Of a stretch of 64,000 bases of DNA, positions 17,868 through 27,225 are shown one piece after another (positions within the stretch are counted from its first letter, which is position 1; every line of letters starts with the position of its first letter). The notes under the pieces are model-generated. The model was not told the origin of the DNA. It ran no database searches and saw nothing but the letters and a program-made list of their open reading frames with translations. Source of the DNA: Paraburkholderia edwinii (GTDB lineage Bacteria; Pseudomonadota; Gammaproteobacteria; Burkholderiales; Burkholderiaceae); NCBI RefSeq assembly GCF_019428685.1, contig NZ_CP080095.1, forward strand, positions 3,906,001 to 3,970,000, read 5' to 3'. Made by a program: the position numbers and the translations under genes.

Positions 17868-18803
17868 ATGACAGCAGCTTCTACTTCCAGCATTGAGGCA
17901 GATCGTTATGGCCGCTGCATCGCGGCTTCCAAACGCGTGCGATGGGACATCGATCAGGACGTTATCCGTGCGCGCTCGTTCGATACCACGCAAAAATTCC
18001 TGCCCGACGGCTTGACGCTTCTCGCTGACGTGGATTGGCTATCGGCGGACGACAAGCGGTACCTGAGCCAGATTCAAGGCCGCACCTACGCGAATATGTT
18101 TCGCCTCGTCGAACGCTTCGTCAACGCGAAAATCCTCGAGATCACCAACGATCATTGGCTCGGCAATCAGACCGCGCTCGAATCGCTGGTCCGCTTCAGC
18201 GACGAGGAGCTCAAGCATCAGGAATTGTTTCGTCGCGTCGAATTGCTGATTGCCAAAGACATGCCGCCGGGCTATTCGTTTGCATGGAATGCAGACGAGA
18301 TCGGCAAGGTGGTTTTAAGCAAAAGCACGTGGGCGGTGCTTGGGCTCACGCTGCTTATCGAGCTGTTTTCCCAGGTTCACTACCGCCAAAGCATCGAACC
18401 CGATGGCAGCCTGTCGCCACTCTTCAAGGACATCTTTCTTTTCCACTGGAGAGAGGAAAGTCAGCACGCCATTCTCGATGAACTCGAATGGGCGCGCATC
18501 GATTCGACGACGACCGACGCGGCGCGCGATATTGCGGTCGGCGAGCTGATCGAGCTGATCATGGCGGTCGACGGCGTCGTGCAGGGACAGGCGTCAGCGG
18601 ATTGCAGCTACTTCAAATTGAACTGCACACGCGCGCTCAGCGACACAGAGGAAAAAAAGCTGCAGGCGCTGTTCCTCCATGCCTACCGATTCCAATACAT
18701 CTTTTCGGGCGCAAGCCACGCCGAATTCGTCAGCGTGCTGAATCGCCTGACGACGCGCGAACAAAGCGCGCGTTTTTTCGCGGCGGTCGACACACTCCGG
18801 TAG
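17868..18803 (+). CDS. diiron ferritin-like protein of unknown function
   Basis: A 311-residue, mostly helical protein. It shows a complete ferritin-like diiron ligand set: E82, then E114-x-x-H117 (EELKH), then E165, then E197-x-x-H200 (EESQH). The gap E82 to E114 equals E165 to E197 (32 residues), the symmetry expected of a four-helix bundle built from two helix pairs. There is no signal peptide, so it is cytoplasmic. Diiron enzymes of this fold oxygenate amines or hydrocarbons, decarbonylate aldehydes or detoxify peroxide, and which of these applies is unknown. The stop is 64 bases before an OsmC-like gene, followed by a GlxA regulator, all in the same direction. The ATG follows GAAGGTGACGAA. 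I do not know a named family for it. Confidence 0.82.
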   Translation: MTAASTSSIEADRYGRCIAASKRVRWDIDQDVIRARSFDTTQKFLPDGLTLLADVDWLSADDKRYLSQIQGRTYANMFRLVERFVNAKILEITNDHWLGNQTALESLVRFSDEELKHQELFRRVELLIAKDMPPGYSFAWNADEIGKVVLSKSTWAVLGLTLLIELFSQVHYRQSIEPDGSLSPLFKDIFLFHWREESQHAILDELEWARIDSTTTDAARDIAVGELIELIMAVDGVVQGQASADCSYFKLNCTRALSDTEEKKLQALFLHAYRFQYIFSGASHAEFVSVLNRLTTREQSARFFAAVDTLR

Positions 18804-18867
18804 CCGTTGGCTATCGGCCAAAGTGCGCCGCCGGTTCGTTTTTCATTCATCACGGAGACAATTGAAC

Positions 18868-19440
18868 ATGACCGTTTCAGGCCACCCTACGCAAGGCGAC
18901 GTCGTCAACGGAATCAACGCCGACGACGTCCGAACGCTGATTGAGGATATAAAGGCCAATCCCGGCCAGGGGATGACGCACTGGCGAGTGAGCAGCCGCT
19001 GGCAAGGCGGCACGCGCAGCCAGGCCAGGGTCGATTCGTTCGATATCGGCGGCAAGATGGTGCCGCGCTCGTTCAGTATCGACATCGACGAGCCTGCCGA
19101 ACTCGGCGGCACCAACACCTATGCGAACCCGCAGGAGTACCTGCTCGCCGCGCTCAACGCATGCATGACGGTCGGATACGCCGCGGTTTGCGCGCTTCAT
19201 GGGATCAGCATCCGCAAGCTCGAAATCGTCACCGAGGGGGACATCGACTTGCGCGGTTTCCTCGGAATCGCTAAAGATGTCGCGCGAGGCTATGAATCGC
19301 TTAAGAGCCGCGTCACGATACAAGCCGATGCCAGCAAGGAACAGTTGCGCGAGATTCACGCGATGGTGTTGGCAAGCTCGCCCAACTTTTACAACATCAC
19401 GACCGCAGTGCAGATGGAACCGACGTTGGTGGTCGAATAG
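18868..19440 (+). CDS. OsmC-like protein lacking the usual second cysteine
   Basis: A 190-residue OsmC/Ohr-superfamily protein with a 35-residue N-terminal extension. The core block NPQEYLLAALNACMTVGYAAVCALHGI gives C99 and C108 on the same helix. At the place where Ohr/OsmC peroxidases have the second catalytic Cys (VCPYSN in Ohr), this protein reads LASSPNFYNITTAV with Ser instead. It may therefore not be a classical dithiol hydroperoxidase, and binding or a C99-C108 pair are alternatives. GGAGA lies 10 bases before the ATG. It follows the diiron gene closely and probably shares its mRNA. Confidence 0.85.
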   Translation: MTVSGHPTQGDVVNGINADDVRTLIEDIKANPGQGMTHWRVSSRWQGGTRSQARVDSFDIGGKMVPRSFSIDIDEPAELGGTNTYANPQEYLLAALNACMTVGYAAVCALHGISIRKLEIVTEGDIDLRGFLGIAKDVARGYESLKSRVTIQADASKEQLREIHAMVLASSPNFYNITTAVQMEPTLVVE

Positions 19441-19574
19441 CGGGTAAGTATCCCGTCGCTTCCTCATATTTTTCGTCTTCTTTAAAGACCGGGGGAACCT
19501 CGCTGCCGAAGTCGAGTCTGGACGAAAGTCTCACTTCGCGCGCGAGCGCTTTTCTTTTGTCGGAGCAGTAGCGT

Positions 19575-20630
19575 ATGGCGAAACGCCCTAACGGTCCGGT
19601 CAGCGCCTTGATTGTTGCGGTGCCCGAGACGGCTGGGTCGGCACTCTACGGCATGGTCGACGTGCTTTCGGTGACGGGCAACCTTTGGGAAGTGATGAAT
19701 GGCACAGGCGACGAGCGCAAGCTGTTCGACACGCATATTGTTGCGCGCTCAACCGAATCGTTCCTGTGCAGACACAGCATTCCGGTTAAGCCTGACGTAT
19801 CGATCCACGACGATCCCTCCGCCGATATTGTGATCTTGCCGGAGATCTGGCTACGCCCCGAGGATTCGATCAAGGGGCGATACGACGACCTGATGGAATG
19901 GCTGCGTGCGTGTTATCGCCGGGGAACGTCCATTTACTCGGCTTGCTCCGGGTCGATCATGCTGGCCGAGTCGGGATTGCTGAATGGGCGCCATGCGACA
20001 TCGCACTGGGGCTATGAGGAACTGTTTCAGCGCGAATATCCGCGCGTGAAATTCGAGTCCACACCGAATATCTGCTTTGCCGATGCAGAGGGGCGCATTG
20101 TCACGGCGGGAGGCGTCATGTCGTGGCATGACCTGGCCATCCATATCATTGCGCGGCATTGCAGTCCCGGGGAAGCGGTCAACATCGCCAAGGCGTATCT
20201 GCTGAAGTGGCACGGCGAAGGGCAGCTTCCGTACACGAACCTGATGCGACGCCGTCATCATACGGACTCCGTGGTTCGGGTCTGCGAAAGATGGCTGGAG
20301 AAGAATTTCCGGTGCCAAGGGGCCGTTGCGGCGGCGGCGCGCGAATCCGGCATTCCAGAGCGCTCGCTTAAGCGGCGATTCCTTGCGGCGACTGGCGTGA
20401 CGCTGATGGAGCATGTTCAGAGGTTGCGGATGGAAAATGCGAAGCGGCTGCTTGAAACCAGCGCGAAGTCGATCGATGAGATTAGTACCGAGGTCGGATA
20501 TAAGGAGACGGCGTTCTTTCGGCGACTGTTCAAGCGAAATACGGGGCTGACGCCGACGGAGTATCGGAAGATGTTTACGCCGGATGAGGTCAGTGCGGGG
20601 CTCAGGCGAGGCGAGCAAGGGAATGCGTAG
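19575..20630 (+). CDS. GlxA-family transcriptional regulator (DJ-1/PfpI plus AraC HTH), copy 2
   Basis: A 351-residue regulator. The DJ-1/PfpI-like domain (about 8-200) has the elbow Cys in YSACSGSIMLAESGLLNGRHATSHW, and the AraC HTH pair (about 235-330) includes GAVAAAARESGIPERSLKRRF and SIDEISTEVGYKETAFFRRLFKRNTGLTPTEYRK. It lies 134 bases after the OsmC-like gene in the same direction, so it may be the third gene of that operon or a separately promoted regulator of it. A perfect terminator hairpin follows the stop at once. The ligand is unknown. Confidence 0.9.
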   Translation: MAKRPNGPVSALIVAVPETAGSALYGMVDVLSVTGNLWEVMNGTGDERKLFDTHIVARSTESFLCRHSIPVKPDVSIHDDPSADIVILPEIWLRPEDSIKGRYDDLMEWLRACYRRGTSIYSACSGSIMLAESGLLNGRHATSHWGYEELFQREYPRVKFESTPNICFADAEGRIVTAGGVMSWHDLAIHIIARHCSPGEAVNIAKAYLLKWHGEGQLPYTNLMRRRHHTDSVVRVCERWLEKNFRCQGAVAAAARESGIPERSLKRRFLAATGVTLMEHVQRLRMENAKRLLETSAKSIDEISTEVGYKETAFFRRLFKRNTGLTPTEYRKMFTPDEVSAGLRRGEQGNA

Positions 20631-20640
20631 CAACAATGTT

Positions 20641-20668
20641 AGAGGAGGCGCCAATCGGCGCCTCCTCT
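20641..20668 (+). terminator. intrinsic terminator after the GlxA regulator
   Basis: AGAGGAGGCGCC (20641-20652) pairs perfectly with GGCGCCTCCTCT (20657-20668) around the loop AATC, ten bases after the stop codon. TTCATTC follows the stem on the plus strand, a modest T tract. This is the clearest intrinsic terminator in the window and it closes the diiron-OsmC-GlxA unit. Confidence 0.85.
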
Positions 20669-20850
20669 TCATTCGGACACCGCAGCCACCGGCCGAACTC
20701 CTGAATCTATCCTCATCCAACTTGCTCCACCTCGGACGAATCCAGGCCGACGACCTTCGATGTCGGACCAGCGACTGAACCAGATCTTGTGAACAAGCAA
20801 CCGGCCGGCGCCGCACCGACATCGTCAAATAACGAACCAACTCAAAACGC

Positions 20851-21885
20851 TCACTCCATCAAAATCTGCACCTTCACATCGGTCGGTTTCCCACTCGCCG
20901 CTTCCTCAAACGCCTTGATGCCCTCCGCAAACGGGAACGTTCGCGAAATAAACGGCTTCACATCGATGCGCCCCGACGCGATCAACTGAATCGCACGCGG
21001 GAAAATGTTTGCATAACGGAACACCGATTCGACTCGCGCCTCCTTGATCTGCAACGCGACGACATCGAGCGGCACCGGATTCTGCGGCATGCCAACCAGC
21101 ACCAGGCATCCGCCCGGGCACAACAGATCGATGATCCCCTCGAATGCCCTGGCGCTGCCGCTCGCTTCAAGCACAACATTCGCCCCCCAGCCGTCGGTGA
21201 GCCTGTTCACCACATCCTTGACAGACGTGTTACGAATGTCCACCGTCGTGACGCCCGGCGTGTTCCCGATCAACTCGAGCTTCTCCGGCACCAGATCGCA
21301 AACAATCGCGCGGCTGCATCCCCCCGCGAGCGCGCCAAGCGCACACATCATGCCGATCGTGCCCGCGCCGAGCACAACCGCCACATCGCCGGGCTTGATT
21401 GCCGCTTTCTTCGCCGCCTGCAAGCCGATCGACAACGGCTCGACAATCGCGCCTTCCGCAAAACTCACGTTATCGGGCAGCTTGTACGTAAACGCGGCCG
21501 GGTGCACGACAAACGGCGCAAGGCATCCGTGCACAGGCGGCGTCGCCCAGAAGCGCACTTTCGGATCGAGGTTGTACATGCCCTCGCGCGACGCGCGCGA
21601 CTCCGTATCCGGCACGCCCGGCTCCATACACACGCGATCGCCCGGTTTCAGGCTCGTCACTTCGTCGCCGACCTGCACGACCGTACCGGCCGCCTCGTGC
21701 CCGAGCACCATCGGCTCCGTCACCACGAACGGCCCGATGCGGCCATGCTGATAGTAGTGAATATCGCTGCCGCAAATGCCGACCGTGTTGATGCGGATGC
21801 GGACATCGCGCGGTCCGACCGCCTGCGGCAAACTGAACGGCCGCAAGCTGATGCGCTGCGCGCTTTCGAGAACCAGAGCTTCCAT
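20851..21885 (-). CDS. zinc-dependent polyol dehydrogenase (sorbitol/xylitol dehydrogenase type)
   Basis: A 344-residue medium-chain dehydrogenase. Catalytic zinc ligands are C38 ([11 protein letters not shown]) and H63-E64 (GHEAAG), with an additional Glu in the [13 protein letters not shown] segment. The NAD site is [15 protein letters not shown]. The lobe that usually carries four structural-zinc cysteines reads [20 protein letters not shown] without them, as in animal sorbitol dehydrogenase, so only one zinc is expected. It oxidises a polyol to a ketose (xylitol to D-xylulose or sorbitol to fructose, not distinguishable here). It is the last gene of the polyol locus, 31 bases after the SDR gene, and its AAGGAA ribosome site is clear. 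Confidence 0.88.
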   Translation of the reverse strand: MEALVLESAQRISLRPFSLPQAVGPRDVRIRINTVGICGSDIHYYQHGRIGPFVVTEPMVLGHEAAGTVVQVGDEVTSLKPGDRVCMEPGVPDTESRASREGMYNLDPKVRFWATPPVHGCLAPFVVHPAAFTYKLPDNVSFAEGAIVEPLSIGLQAAKKAAIKPGDVAVVLGAGTIGMMCALGALAGGCSRAIVCDLVPEKLELIGNTPGVTTVDIRNTSVKDVVNRLTDGWGANVVLEASGSARAFEGIIDLLCPGGCLVLVGMPQNPVPLDVVALQIKEARVESVFRYANIFPRAIQLIASGRIDVKPFISRTFPFAEGIKAFEEAASGKPTDVKVQILME

Positions 21886-21916
21886 CGTCGTTCCTTTGCA
21901 AGATAAGTAAACCGCT

Positions 21917-22696
21917 TCAAGCCACTAGCAATCCGCCGTCGACGATCATGCTCACACCATTCACCATGCTCGATTCGTCGGAGAGCAGATACGCAATCGT
22001 GTTCGCCACCTCTAGCGGCTGCACAAAACGATGCAGCGGAATACGCGCCAGCACCGGTCCCGATTTGGCCGGATCGCTCCAAGCTTTCTCGCCCATCGGT
22101 GTCATCGTGACGGTTGGATTGACCGCGTTCACGCGTATGCCGTGCTCGCCCAGTTCGATTGCCATCACGCGTGTCAAACCGTCGAGGCCTGATTTCGATG
22201 CGCAATACGCCGCGTGCAACGGAAAGCCGATTTGAGCCGATACGCTCGACACATTGACAATCGCGCCTTTCACGCCGCGTTCGATCATGCTGCGCGCGCA
22301 CTGCTGCGAAACAATCAACGCGGCGCGCAAGTTGACGGCGATCGTCCGGTCGAATGCTTCGACAGTGGTGTCAAGAAACGGCTGCAGCTCAACCATGCCC
22401 GCGCAATTCACCAGCAGATCGACCGGTTGCGCGGCGCGTGCTGCTTCCAGTGCTGCGGCTGCGTCGGCCAGGTCTACGCATAGCGTTTCACAACCGGTCT
22501 CTTCCTTTAGCGTATTCAAGTCGTCCGCCGCGCGGCTTAGCGCGATCACGCGCGCGCCGCGTTGCGCCAGCAGCTTCGCGGTCGTGCGTCCGATTCCTTT
22601 GCCCGCGCCGGTGATCAGCACTGTCTTGCCGGCGAATTCCCGGCTGCGATCGAGCTGACCGTGCTCGCCCGGTCGGCTTGCATCGATATCGGACAT
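21917..22696 (-). CDS. short-chain dehydrogenase/reductase, xylulose-reductase-like
   Basis: A 259-residue classical SDR. The NAD(P) loop is [15 protein letters not shown], the NAG motif reads NCAGM, the catalytic Ser lies in VSSVSAQIG, and YCASK holds the Tyr and Lys. The C-terminus is [20 protein letters not shown]. The arrangement resembles L-xylulose/dicarbonyl reductases, suggesting pentitol-ketopentose interconversion, but the substrate is inferred from neighbours. It lies between the SorC regulator and the zinc polyol dehydrogenase on the same strand (29 and 31 bases apart) and is probably cotranscribed. The ATG is preceded by GGGAG. Confidence 0.87.
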   Translation of the reverse strand: MSDIDASRPGEHGQLDRSREFAGKTVLITGAGKGIGRTTAKLLAQRGARVIALSRAADDLNTLKEETGCETLCVDLADAAAALEAARAAQPVDLLVNCAGMVELQPFLDTTVEAFDRTIAVNLRAALIVSQQCARSMIERGVKGAIVNVSSVSAQIGFPLHAAYCASKSGLDGLTRVMAIELGEHGIRVNAVNPTVTMTPMGEKAWSDPAKSGPVLARIPLHRFVQPLEVANTIAYLLSDESSMVNGVSMIVDGGLLVA

Positions 22697-22725
22697 GATC
22701 GTCGCTCCCGTCTCTTCAGTTCATC

Positions 22726-23706
22726 TCAAGGCTCATCGCACAAACGCCGCGCCGTTTCCTCATCAGTCACCAGCACCGACGCATACCGCCCGCGCAGCGC
22801 CGCGCGCGTCACATGAAACTTCTTCGCACCACCCGAAACAAGCACGACATGATCGATATTGCGCAGATCATCGAGCGTAATCGCCACCGTGCGTCGATTC
22901 AGCGGATGATCGATCGGCTCGCCGTCCGCATCCATAAAGTGGCCAAGCAGATCGCCGACCGCGCCGGCCTTGCGCAGCATGCGCAATTCGTCGGGCTTGC
23001 TGATGCCGTACGTCACGACAAGCGACTCGGTCAGATCTCCGCACGTCAGCAGCGCAAGGTCCGAATGCCGCGCAAGCTCGTACGTGCCGCGTACCGCGTC
23101 TTCCTGCAGGATCATGTCGCGCGCTTTCTGACTGCCTACATAAATCGGAGCGGCGAACAGATAACCGTCCGCATGACACAGATTCGCGAAATCGGACACG
23201 ATGTCGAAAGTATTGATACTCGGGCAATGCGAAAGCCCGCCTTGCAGCGACACCGCGTTCAAGGCGCCGTACGCGCGCTGCGGCATCGCGCGCAGCACCG
23301 CGCGAATCGTGCGGCCCCAGCCGATGCCGATCGTGCTGCCGTCTTCGATGCGTGTTGCAAGATAGCCGGCCGCGCCGATGCCGAGCCCCGCCATATTCGC
23401 TTCCGCGTTCGCGCCGGTCGGCACGACCACCGCCCCTTCGAGCTCGAATTGCTCGACCAGCTGTTCTTCAAGCGCAATGCACGGCGCGATCCGGCTATTG
23501 ATCGTGATCTGCACGAGGCCCGATTCGCGGCTCGCCGCCAGCAGCCGGTTCACGCGCACGCGATTACTGCCGATGCGCTGCGCGATTTCCTGCTGCGTCA
23601 TATTGCCGATGTAGTAATGCCAGGCGACGCGCGCCTGTAACTCCTCTTCGGAATCGATCGCGCCGTCGGACTCAAGCATCATCACGGGCGGGGCCGTTTT
23701 ACTCAT
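22726..23706 (-). CDS. SorC-family sugar-responsive transcriptional regulator
   Basis: A 326-residue SorC/DeoR-type regulator. The N-terminal HTH (about 20-65) reads LQARVAWHYYIGNMTQQEIAQRIGSNRVRVNRLLAASRESGLVQI. The sugar-phosphate-isomerase-like effector domain follows (about 75-320), with IGIGWGRTIRAVLRAMP and LRNIDHVVLVSGGAKKFHVTRAALRGRY. SorC proteins sense a phosphorylated sugar and repress or activate the linked uptake operon. It sits inside the polyol locus between the permease and dehydrogenase genes. The paired TTGT-A repeats at 27065-27128 are its likely operators (inference). Confidence 0.9.
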   Translation of the reverse strand: MSKTAPPVMMLESDGAIDSEEELQARVAWHYYIGNMTQQEIAQRIGSNRVRVNRLLAASRESGLVQITINSRIAPCIALEEQLVEQFELEGAVVVPTGANAEANMAGLGIGAAGYLATRIEDGSTIGIGWGRTIRAVLRAMPQRAYGALNAVSLQGGLSHCPSINTFDIVSDFANLCHADGYLFAAPIYVGSQKARDMILQEDAVRGTYELARHSDLALLTCGDLTESLVVTYGISKPDELRMLRKAGAVGDLLGHFMDADGEPIDHPLNRRTVAITLDDLRNIDHVVLVSGGAKKFHVTRAALRGRYASVLVTDEETARRLCDEP

Positions 23707-23771
23707 GGGGAATATCGCCTCGAATGAAAGTGACGGGGGCCCTTATACCAGAACCGGATCGCTCCACCGCA

Positions 23772-24671
23772 TCACTTCACCGCGCCCATCGTGAGACCTT
23801 GCACGAGCCGCCCCGACACAAGCAGCGCGAACACGACCATCGGCAGCACGATCAGCGTGCCCGTCGCCATGATTTCGCCCCACGGCAGCTCGTAACCGCT
23901 CATATAGCTCGTTGCCGCAACCGGCGACGTCACCGCGTCGGTGCGCGTCAGCACGAGCGCATACAGCAGGTCGTTCCACGAAAAGATAAACGCGAAGATC
24001 GCCGACACCACAATGCCCGGCATCGCGAGCGGCAGATTGATGCGCCAGAAAATGCGCAACGGCGAGGCGCCATCGAGGCGCGCTGCTTCGTCGAGCTCGA
24101 CGGGAATATTGCGGAACTGATCGGTGCAGATCCAGATAACGATCGGCAAGCAGAACGTGATGTAAAGCAGGATCAGCACGAGATGCGTATCGACGAGGTC
24201 GAGCTTCGTCGCGATCAGAAAGAACGGCACCGCCAGCACGACTGGACTCACCATGCGGTTCGAGATAAACCAGAACCACAGGTCTTCCTTGCCGCGGAAT
24301 TCATAGCGCGCGAGCGCATAGGCGGCCGGCGTGCCGAGCAGAATCGACGCGACCGTCGTGCAGCTCGCGACGATCAGCGAATTGATCAGGCTCGCGCCCA
24401 CCTGATGCTCGAAAAGCGCATCCGTGTAGTGCTTGAACGTCGGATGAAACAACCATAACGGCGGATAGGCGAGCGCGTCGGCCTGACTCTTGAGGCTCGT
24501 GCTCACCATCCAGTAGAACGGAAATACCGATGACAAAAATACGACGACGAGGCCGAGGAAATGCCAGCCCGTCGCGTTGCGGCGCGCGGCACGCGCACGG
24601 CGCGCACGCGCGGTGAGACCCGTAGCGCGCGCCGCGGCGCCGTTTGCAGGTTGCGTCGATGGGGCGTTCAC
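23772..24671 (-). CDS. sugar/polyol ABC transporter permease, MalG type
   Basis: A 299-residue inner-membrane permease with six hydrophobic segments. The EAA loop EAARLDGASPLRIFWRINLPLAMPG contacts the ATPase. A charged N-terminal tail of about 35 residues precedes TM1 (HFLGLVVVFLSSVFPFYWMVSTSLK). The start is GTG at 24671, with GGAGG 6 bases upstream, and overlaps the stop of the preceding permease gene by 4 bases, so the two are translationally coupled. The order binding protein, MalF-like, MalG-like is that of polyol (Smo/Mtl-type) importers. Confidence 0.92.
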   Translation of the reverse strand: MNAPSTQPANGAAARATGLTARARRARAARRNATGWHFLGLVVVFLSSVFPFYWMVSTSLKSQADALAYPPLWLFHPTFKHYTDALFEHQVGASLINSLIVASCTTVASILLGTPAAYALARYEFRGKEDLWFWFISNRMVSPVVLAVPFFLIATKLDLVDTHLVLILLYITFCLPIVIWICTDQFRNIPVELDEAARLDGASPLRIFWRINLPLAMPGIVVSAIFAFIFSWNDLLYALVLTRTDAVTSPVAATSYMSGYELPWGEIMATGTLIVLPMVVFALLVSGRLVQGLTMGAVK

Positions 24672-25615
24672 GTAGCCTCCCGATACACGAAGCGGATATA
24701 CAGGCGCGACAGCACGATGGTCAGGATCAGCAGCAGGATCGCTTGCGCCGACGCCATGCCCTGATCGAACAGCCGGAAGCCGACCCGCTGGATATACACG
24801 CTAATGAATTCAGTCGCGGTACCCGGGCCGCCGCGCGTCATCGTGAAGACCGCATCGAACATCTTCAGCATGTCGGCCGAGCGCAGAATCAGAATCGCGG
24901 TAAGCCCCGGCAGCAGATACGGCCGCTGCAAGTGCCACAGGATCTTGCTCCACTTCGGCGTTTCGAGCCGCGCGGCCTCCTCCGCCTCTTTCGGCACCAT
25001 CGCGAGACCAGCCAGCATGATCAGCGCGCAGAACGGCGTCCACTGCCAGATATCCATGATCATCACCGAGACAAACGCGAGCGTCGGATCGGCGAGCCAG
25101 TCGAGCGGTTGTATGCCGACAAGGCTCGTGAAGTAATTCGCCACGCCGAACTGCCGGTTGAAGATCAGGCGTCCGATCAAACCGACCACCGCATACGTGG
25201 TCGCCATCGGAATCACGAGACTCACGCGTGCGACGGCGCGCATCCACGGCAACTCCACGCGATGCAGCATCAGCGCAGCAAAAAGGCCCAGTGCGACTTC
25301 GATCGGCAGCGTCAGGCACAGGAATAGCACCGTGCGCCCGAGCGCGCCCCAGAACGACGGATCGGTCAGCGTCGCGATGTAGTTGTCGAACCAGATAAAC
25401 GGCGTTCCCGAGCCGAGATTCGCGAGCTGGTACTGATGAAACGAGTTGTACAGCGCGAGCAGTGTCGGGTAGATGCCGATCGCCGCCAGCGTGAAGATCG
25501 CCGGAATCAGGAACCAGAAAGCGGGCGAACCGGGCAAACGGAATCGCGCGCGAGGGGCGGCGCGCGGCGCCGCGCGCGCCGCCCCCTGTTCCCGTCGAAC
25601 CGCATCGTTCAGCAT
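24668..25615 (-). CDS. sugar/polyol ABC transporter permease, MalF type
   Basis: A 315-residue inner-membrane permease. About 35 N-terminal residues are Arg/Ala-rich and cytoplasmic, then TM1 is FWFLIPAIFTLAAIGIYPTLLALYNSFHQYQL, with five more segments. The EAA loop is EEAARLETPKWSKILWHLQRPYLLPGL. It lies 24 bases after the binding-protein gene and overlaps the next permease by 4 bases. The ATG at 25615 follows AAGGAG. Together with the second permease and the ATPase at 27226 it forms one importer. Confidence 0.92.
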   Translation of the reverse strand: MLNDAVRREQGAARAAPRAAPRARFRLPGSPAFWFLIPAIFTLAAIGIYPTLLALYNSFHQYQLANLGSGTPFIWFDNYIATLTDPSFWGALGRTVLFLCLTLPIEVALGLFAALMLHRVELPWMRAVARVSLVIPMATTYAVVGLIGRLIFNRQFGVANYFTSLVGIQPLDWLADPTLAFVSVMIMDIWQWTPFCALIMLAGLAMVPKEAEEAARLETPKWSKILWHLQRPYLLPGLTAILILRSADMLKMFDAVFTMTRGGPGTATEFISVYIQRVGFRLFDQGMASAQAILLLILTIVLSRLYIRFVYREAT

Positions 25616-25639
25616 CGGGGCTCCTTCTCCACGTCGCCG

Positions 25640-26992
25640 TTACTTCAGCAGCGGCTTCTTGCCGCTGTAGTAGCCGGCTTTGTTGAGAATATCTTCGGTT
25701 TTCTGACCGATGGTCTGTGCGCCGTCCTTTACCGATACCTGGCCCAGCATCATCTTCGTGCCCCACTCGCCGATCACTTCGGAAATGGCAGGCCACTCGG
25801 GGAAACGCGGACGGTAGTCAGGCACGCCGCCCTGCCACGACTCCACCATCGGTTTCACGAACGGGTACTTGTCCTGAATCGCCTTGTCCTGATAGAGCGA
25901 CGTGCGCGCCGGCACACCGCCCGCCTCGAGATAAGGCTTCGCCATTTCCTCGGACGTAATCCACTGAATGAACAGCCACGACGCGGCCTGCTTCTTCGCA
26001 TTCGACTTCGCGTTGACCGCAAGCGAGAAGCCGCCGAGCGCCGGCTTCAAACCGGCCGGCCCGCGCGGTTCGGTCGTGATGGCAAGGCAGTTGCCGATCT
26101 TCGATTTGCTCGGATCCGTCAATGTCGGATAGAACGCCGACCATTCGGTAATCATCGCGACCTGCCCTTGCGCAAGCGCGTTGACCGCTTCCGCGTGATC
26201 GAAATCGACGATGCCCGGCGGCATGTACTTCATGAGCTTCTGCCGGTATTCGAGGCCCGCCTGCGATTGCGGCGACATCAGGTTCGATTTGAATTTCGCG
26301 TCGAGCAGCGAGCCGCCGTTCGGCCACAGCACGCGCATAAAGCTATCGGCCGATTGCGTTTCGCCGCGCCGCGATTGCAGCGCGAACGCGTACTGGTTTT
26401 TGCTCGCGTTCGTGAGCTTCGGCGCGTAGGCGGTCAGGAGTTCGTCCCACGTCTTCGGCGGCTCGTTGAAACCGGCGTCCTTCAGCATGCACTTGTTGTA
26501 GAACATGAGGCCCGAGTAGTTATCGAATGGCAGGCCATAAGTAACTTTGTCCCACGTGCCGAACGAATCGAGCAAAATCGGGAAGAAGCCCGGCAGATTC
26601 AGTTTCGGGTCCGCGAGCTTCGGGTTGTCGGTGAAGGTCTTGATCGGCACGAGCCACTTGTTGCTCGCGAATTCCCCAATCCACACGACGTCGACGAGCA
26701 CGACATCCATATCGCCGCCGCCAACGAAATTGAGCACTTCCTTCTCGCGGGTGCTCTCGTACGGAATCACTTCCCACTTGACGTTGATGCCCGTCTCCTT
26801 CTCGAACTGCGGGATCAGTTTTTCCGCGGCCTTATAGCCGGGACGGTCGAGAAAGATCGCCTTGATCGTCGTGCCCGAGTAAGGCTGCGCGGCCTCCTTC
26901 AAGGTCCACGCCTGTGCGTTGGCGGCCGCGAAAAGCGACGCCGTTGCGATCGTCAACGCAATGGCGGTGGGCTGCAAGAAGCGTTTGTTCAT
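25640..26992 (-). CDS. ABC transporter sugar/polyol-binding protein
   Basis: A 450-residue periplasmic binding protein of the MalE/SmoE class (family 1 solute-binding). The signal peptide is about 1-28 with cleavage after ANAQA. Family blocks include [60 protein letters not shown] and [18 protein letters not shown]. It is the first gene of a minus-strand operon of permeases, regulator and two dehydrogenases, which points to xylitol, sorbitol or a similar polyol. The start at 26992 follows the internal signal sequence; the longer frame upstream is not coding. A consensus-like promoter lies at 27086-27114. Confidence 0.92.
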   Translation of the reverse strand: MNKRFLQPTAIALTIATASLFAAANAQAWTLKEAAQPYSGTTIKAIFLDRPGYKAAEKLIPQFEKETGINVKWEVIPYESTREKEVLNFVGGGDMDVVLVDVVWIGEFASNKWLVPIKTFTDNPKLADPKLNLPGFFPILLDSFGTWDKVTYGLPFDNYSGLMFYNKCMLKDAGFNEPPKTWDELLTAYAPKLTNASKNQYAFALQSRRGETQSADSFMRVLWPNGGSLLDAKFKSNLMSPQSQAGLEYRQKLMKYMPPGIVDFDHAEAVNALAQGQVAMITEWSAFYPTLTDPSKSKIGNCLAITTEPRGPAGLKPALGGFSLAVNAKSNAKKQAASWLFIQWITSEEMAKPYLEAGGVPARTSLYQDKAIQDKYPFVKPMVESWQGGVPDYRPRFPEWPAISEVIGEWGTKMMLGQVSVKDGAQTIGQKTEDILNKAGYYSGKKPLLK

Positions 26993-27064
26993 GCTTGTCT
27001 CCGGTGTTGTTTTTACGCGTACTGTGCTTCGTCGAATCGTTCGATTCCCTCGGCTTTGTATCAC

Positions 27065-27128
27065 TTGTAATTTGCGTTTTACAAATGTATATTTTGGCGC
27101 ACACCTGTTGTCAAGAAGAAAATGACAA
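27065..27128. promoter_or_regulatory. overlapping face-to-face promoters with paired TTGT-A operators
   Basis: Toward the ATPase (plus): -35 TTGTAA at 27065-27070, 17-base spacer, -10 TATATT at 27088-27093. Toward the binding protein (minus): -35 TTGACA (plus-strand 27109-27114), 17-base spacer, -10 TATACA (27086-27091). The two -10 boxes overlap. TTGTAA-N8-TTACAA (27065-27084) covers the plus -35, and TTGTCA-N9-TGACAA (27108-27128) covers the minus -35. Their centres are about 43 bases apart. The repeats are likely SorC operators. Confidence 0.7.
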
Positions 27129-27225
27129 GCACTGCATGTTGCAACGCGGTGCGACAGCACAAGGACAACGGGTCTTGCGCATGCATCCGGTAACAGGCAT
27201 CGCATACGAAATCAGGAGACAACGT

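Noticed and set aside
25436..27070. 544-codon plus-strand frame
   Set aside because: Runs antisense through the binding-protein and permease genes; composition is Arg/His-rich and no family is visible.
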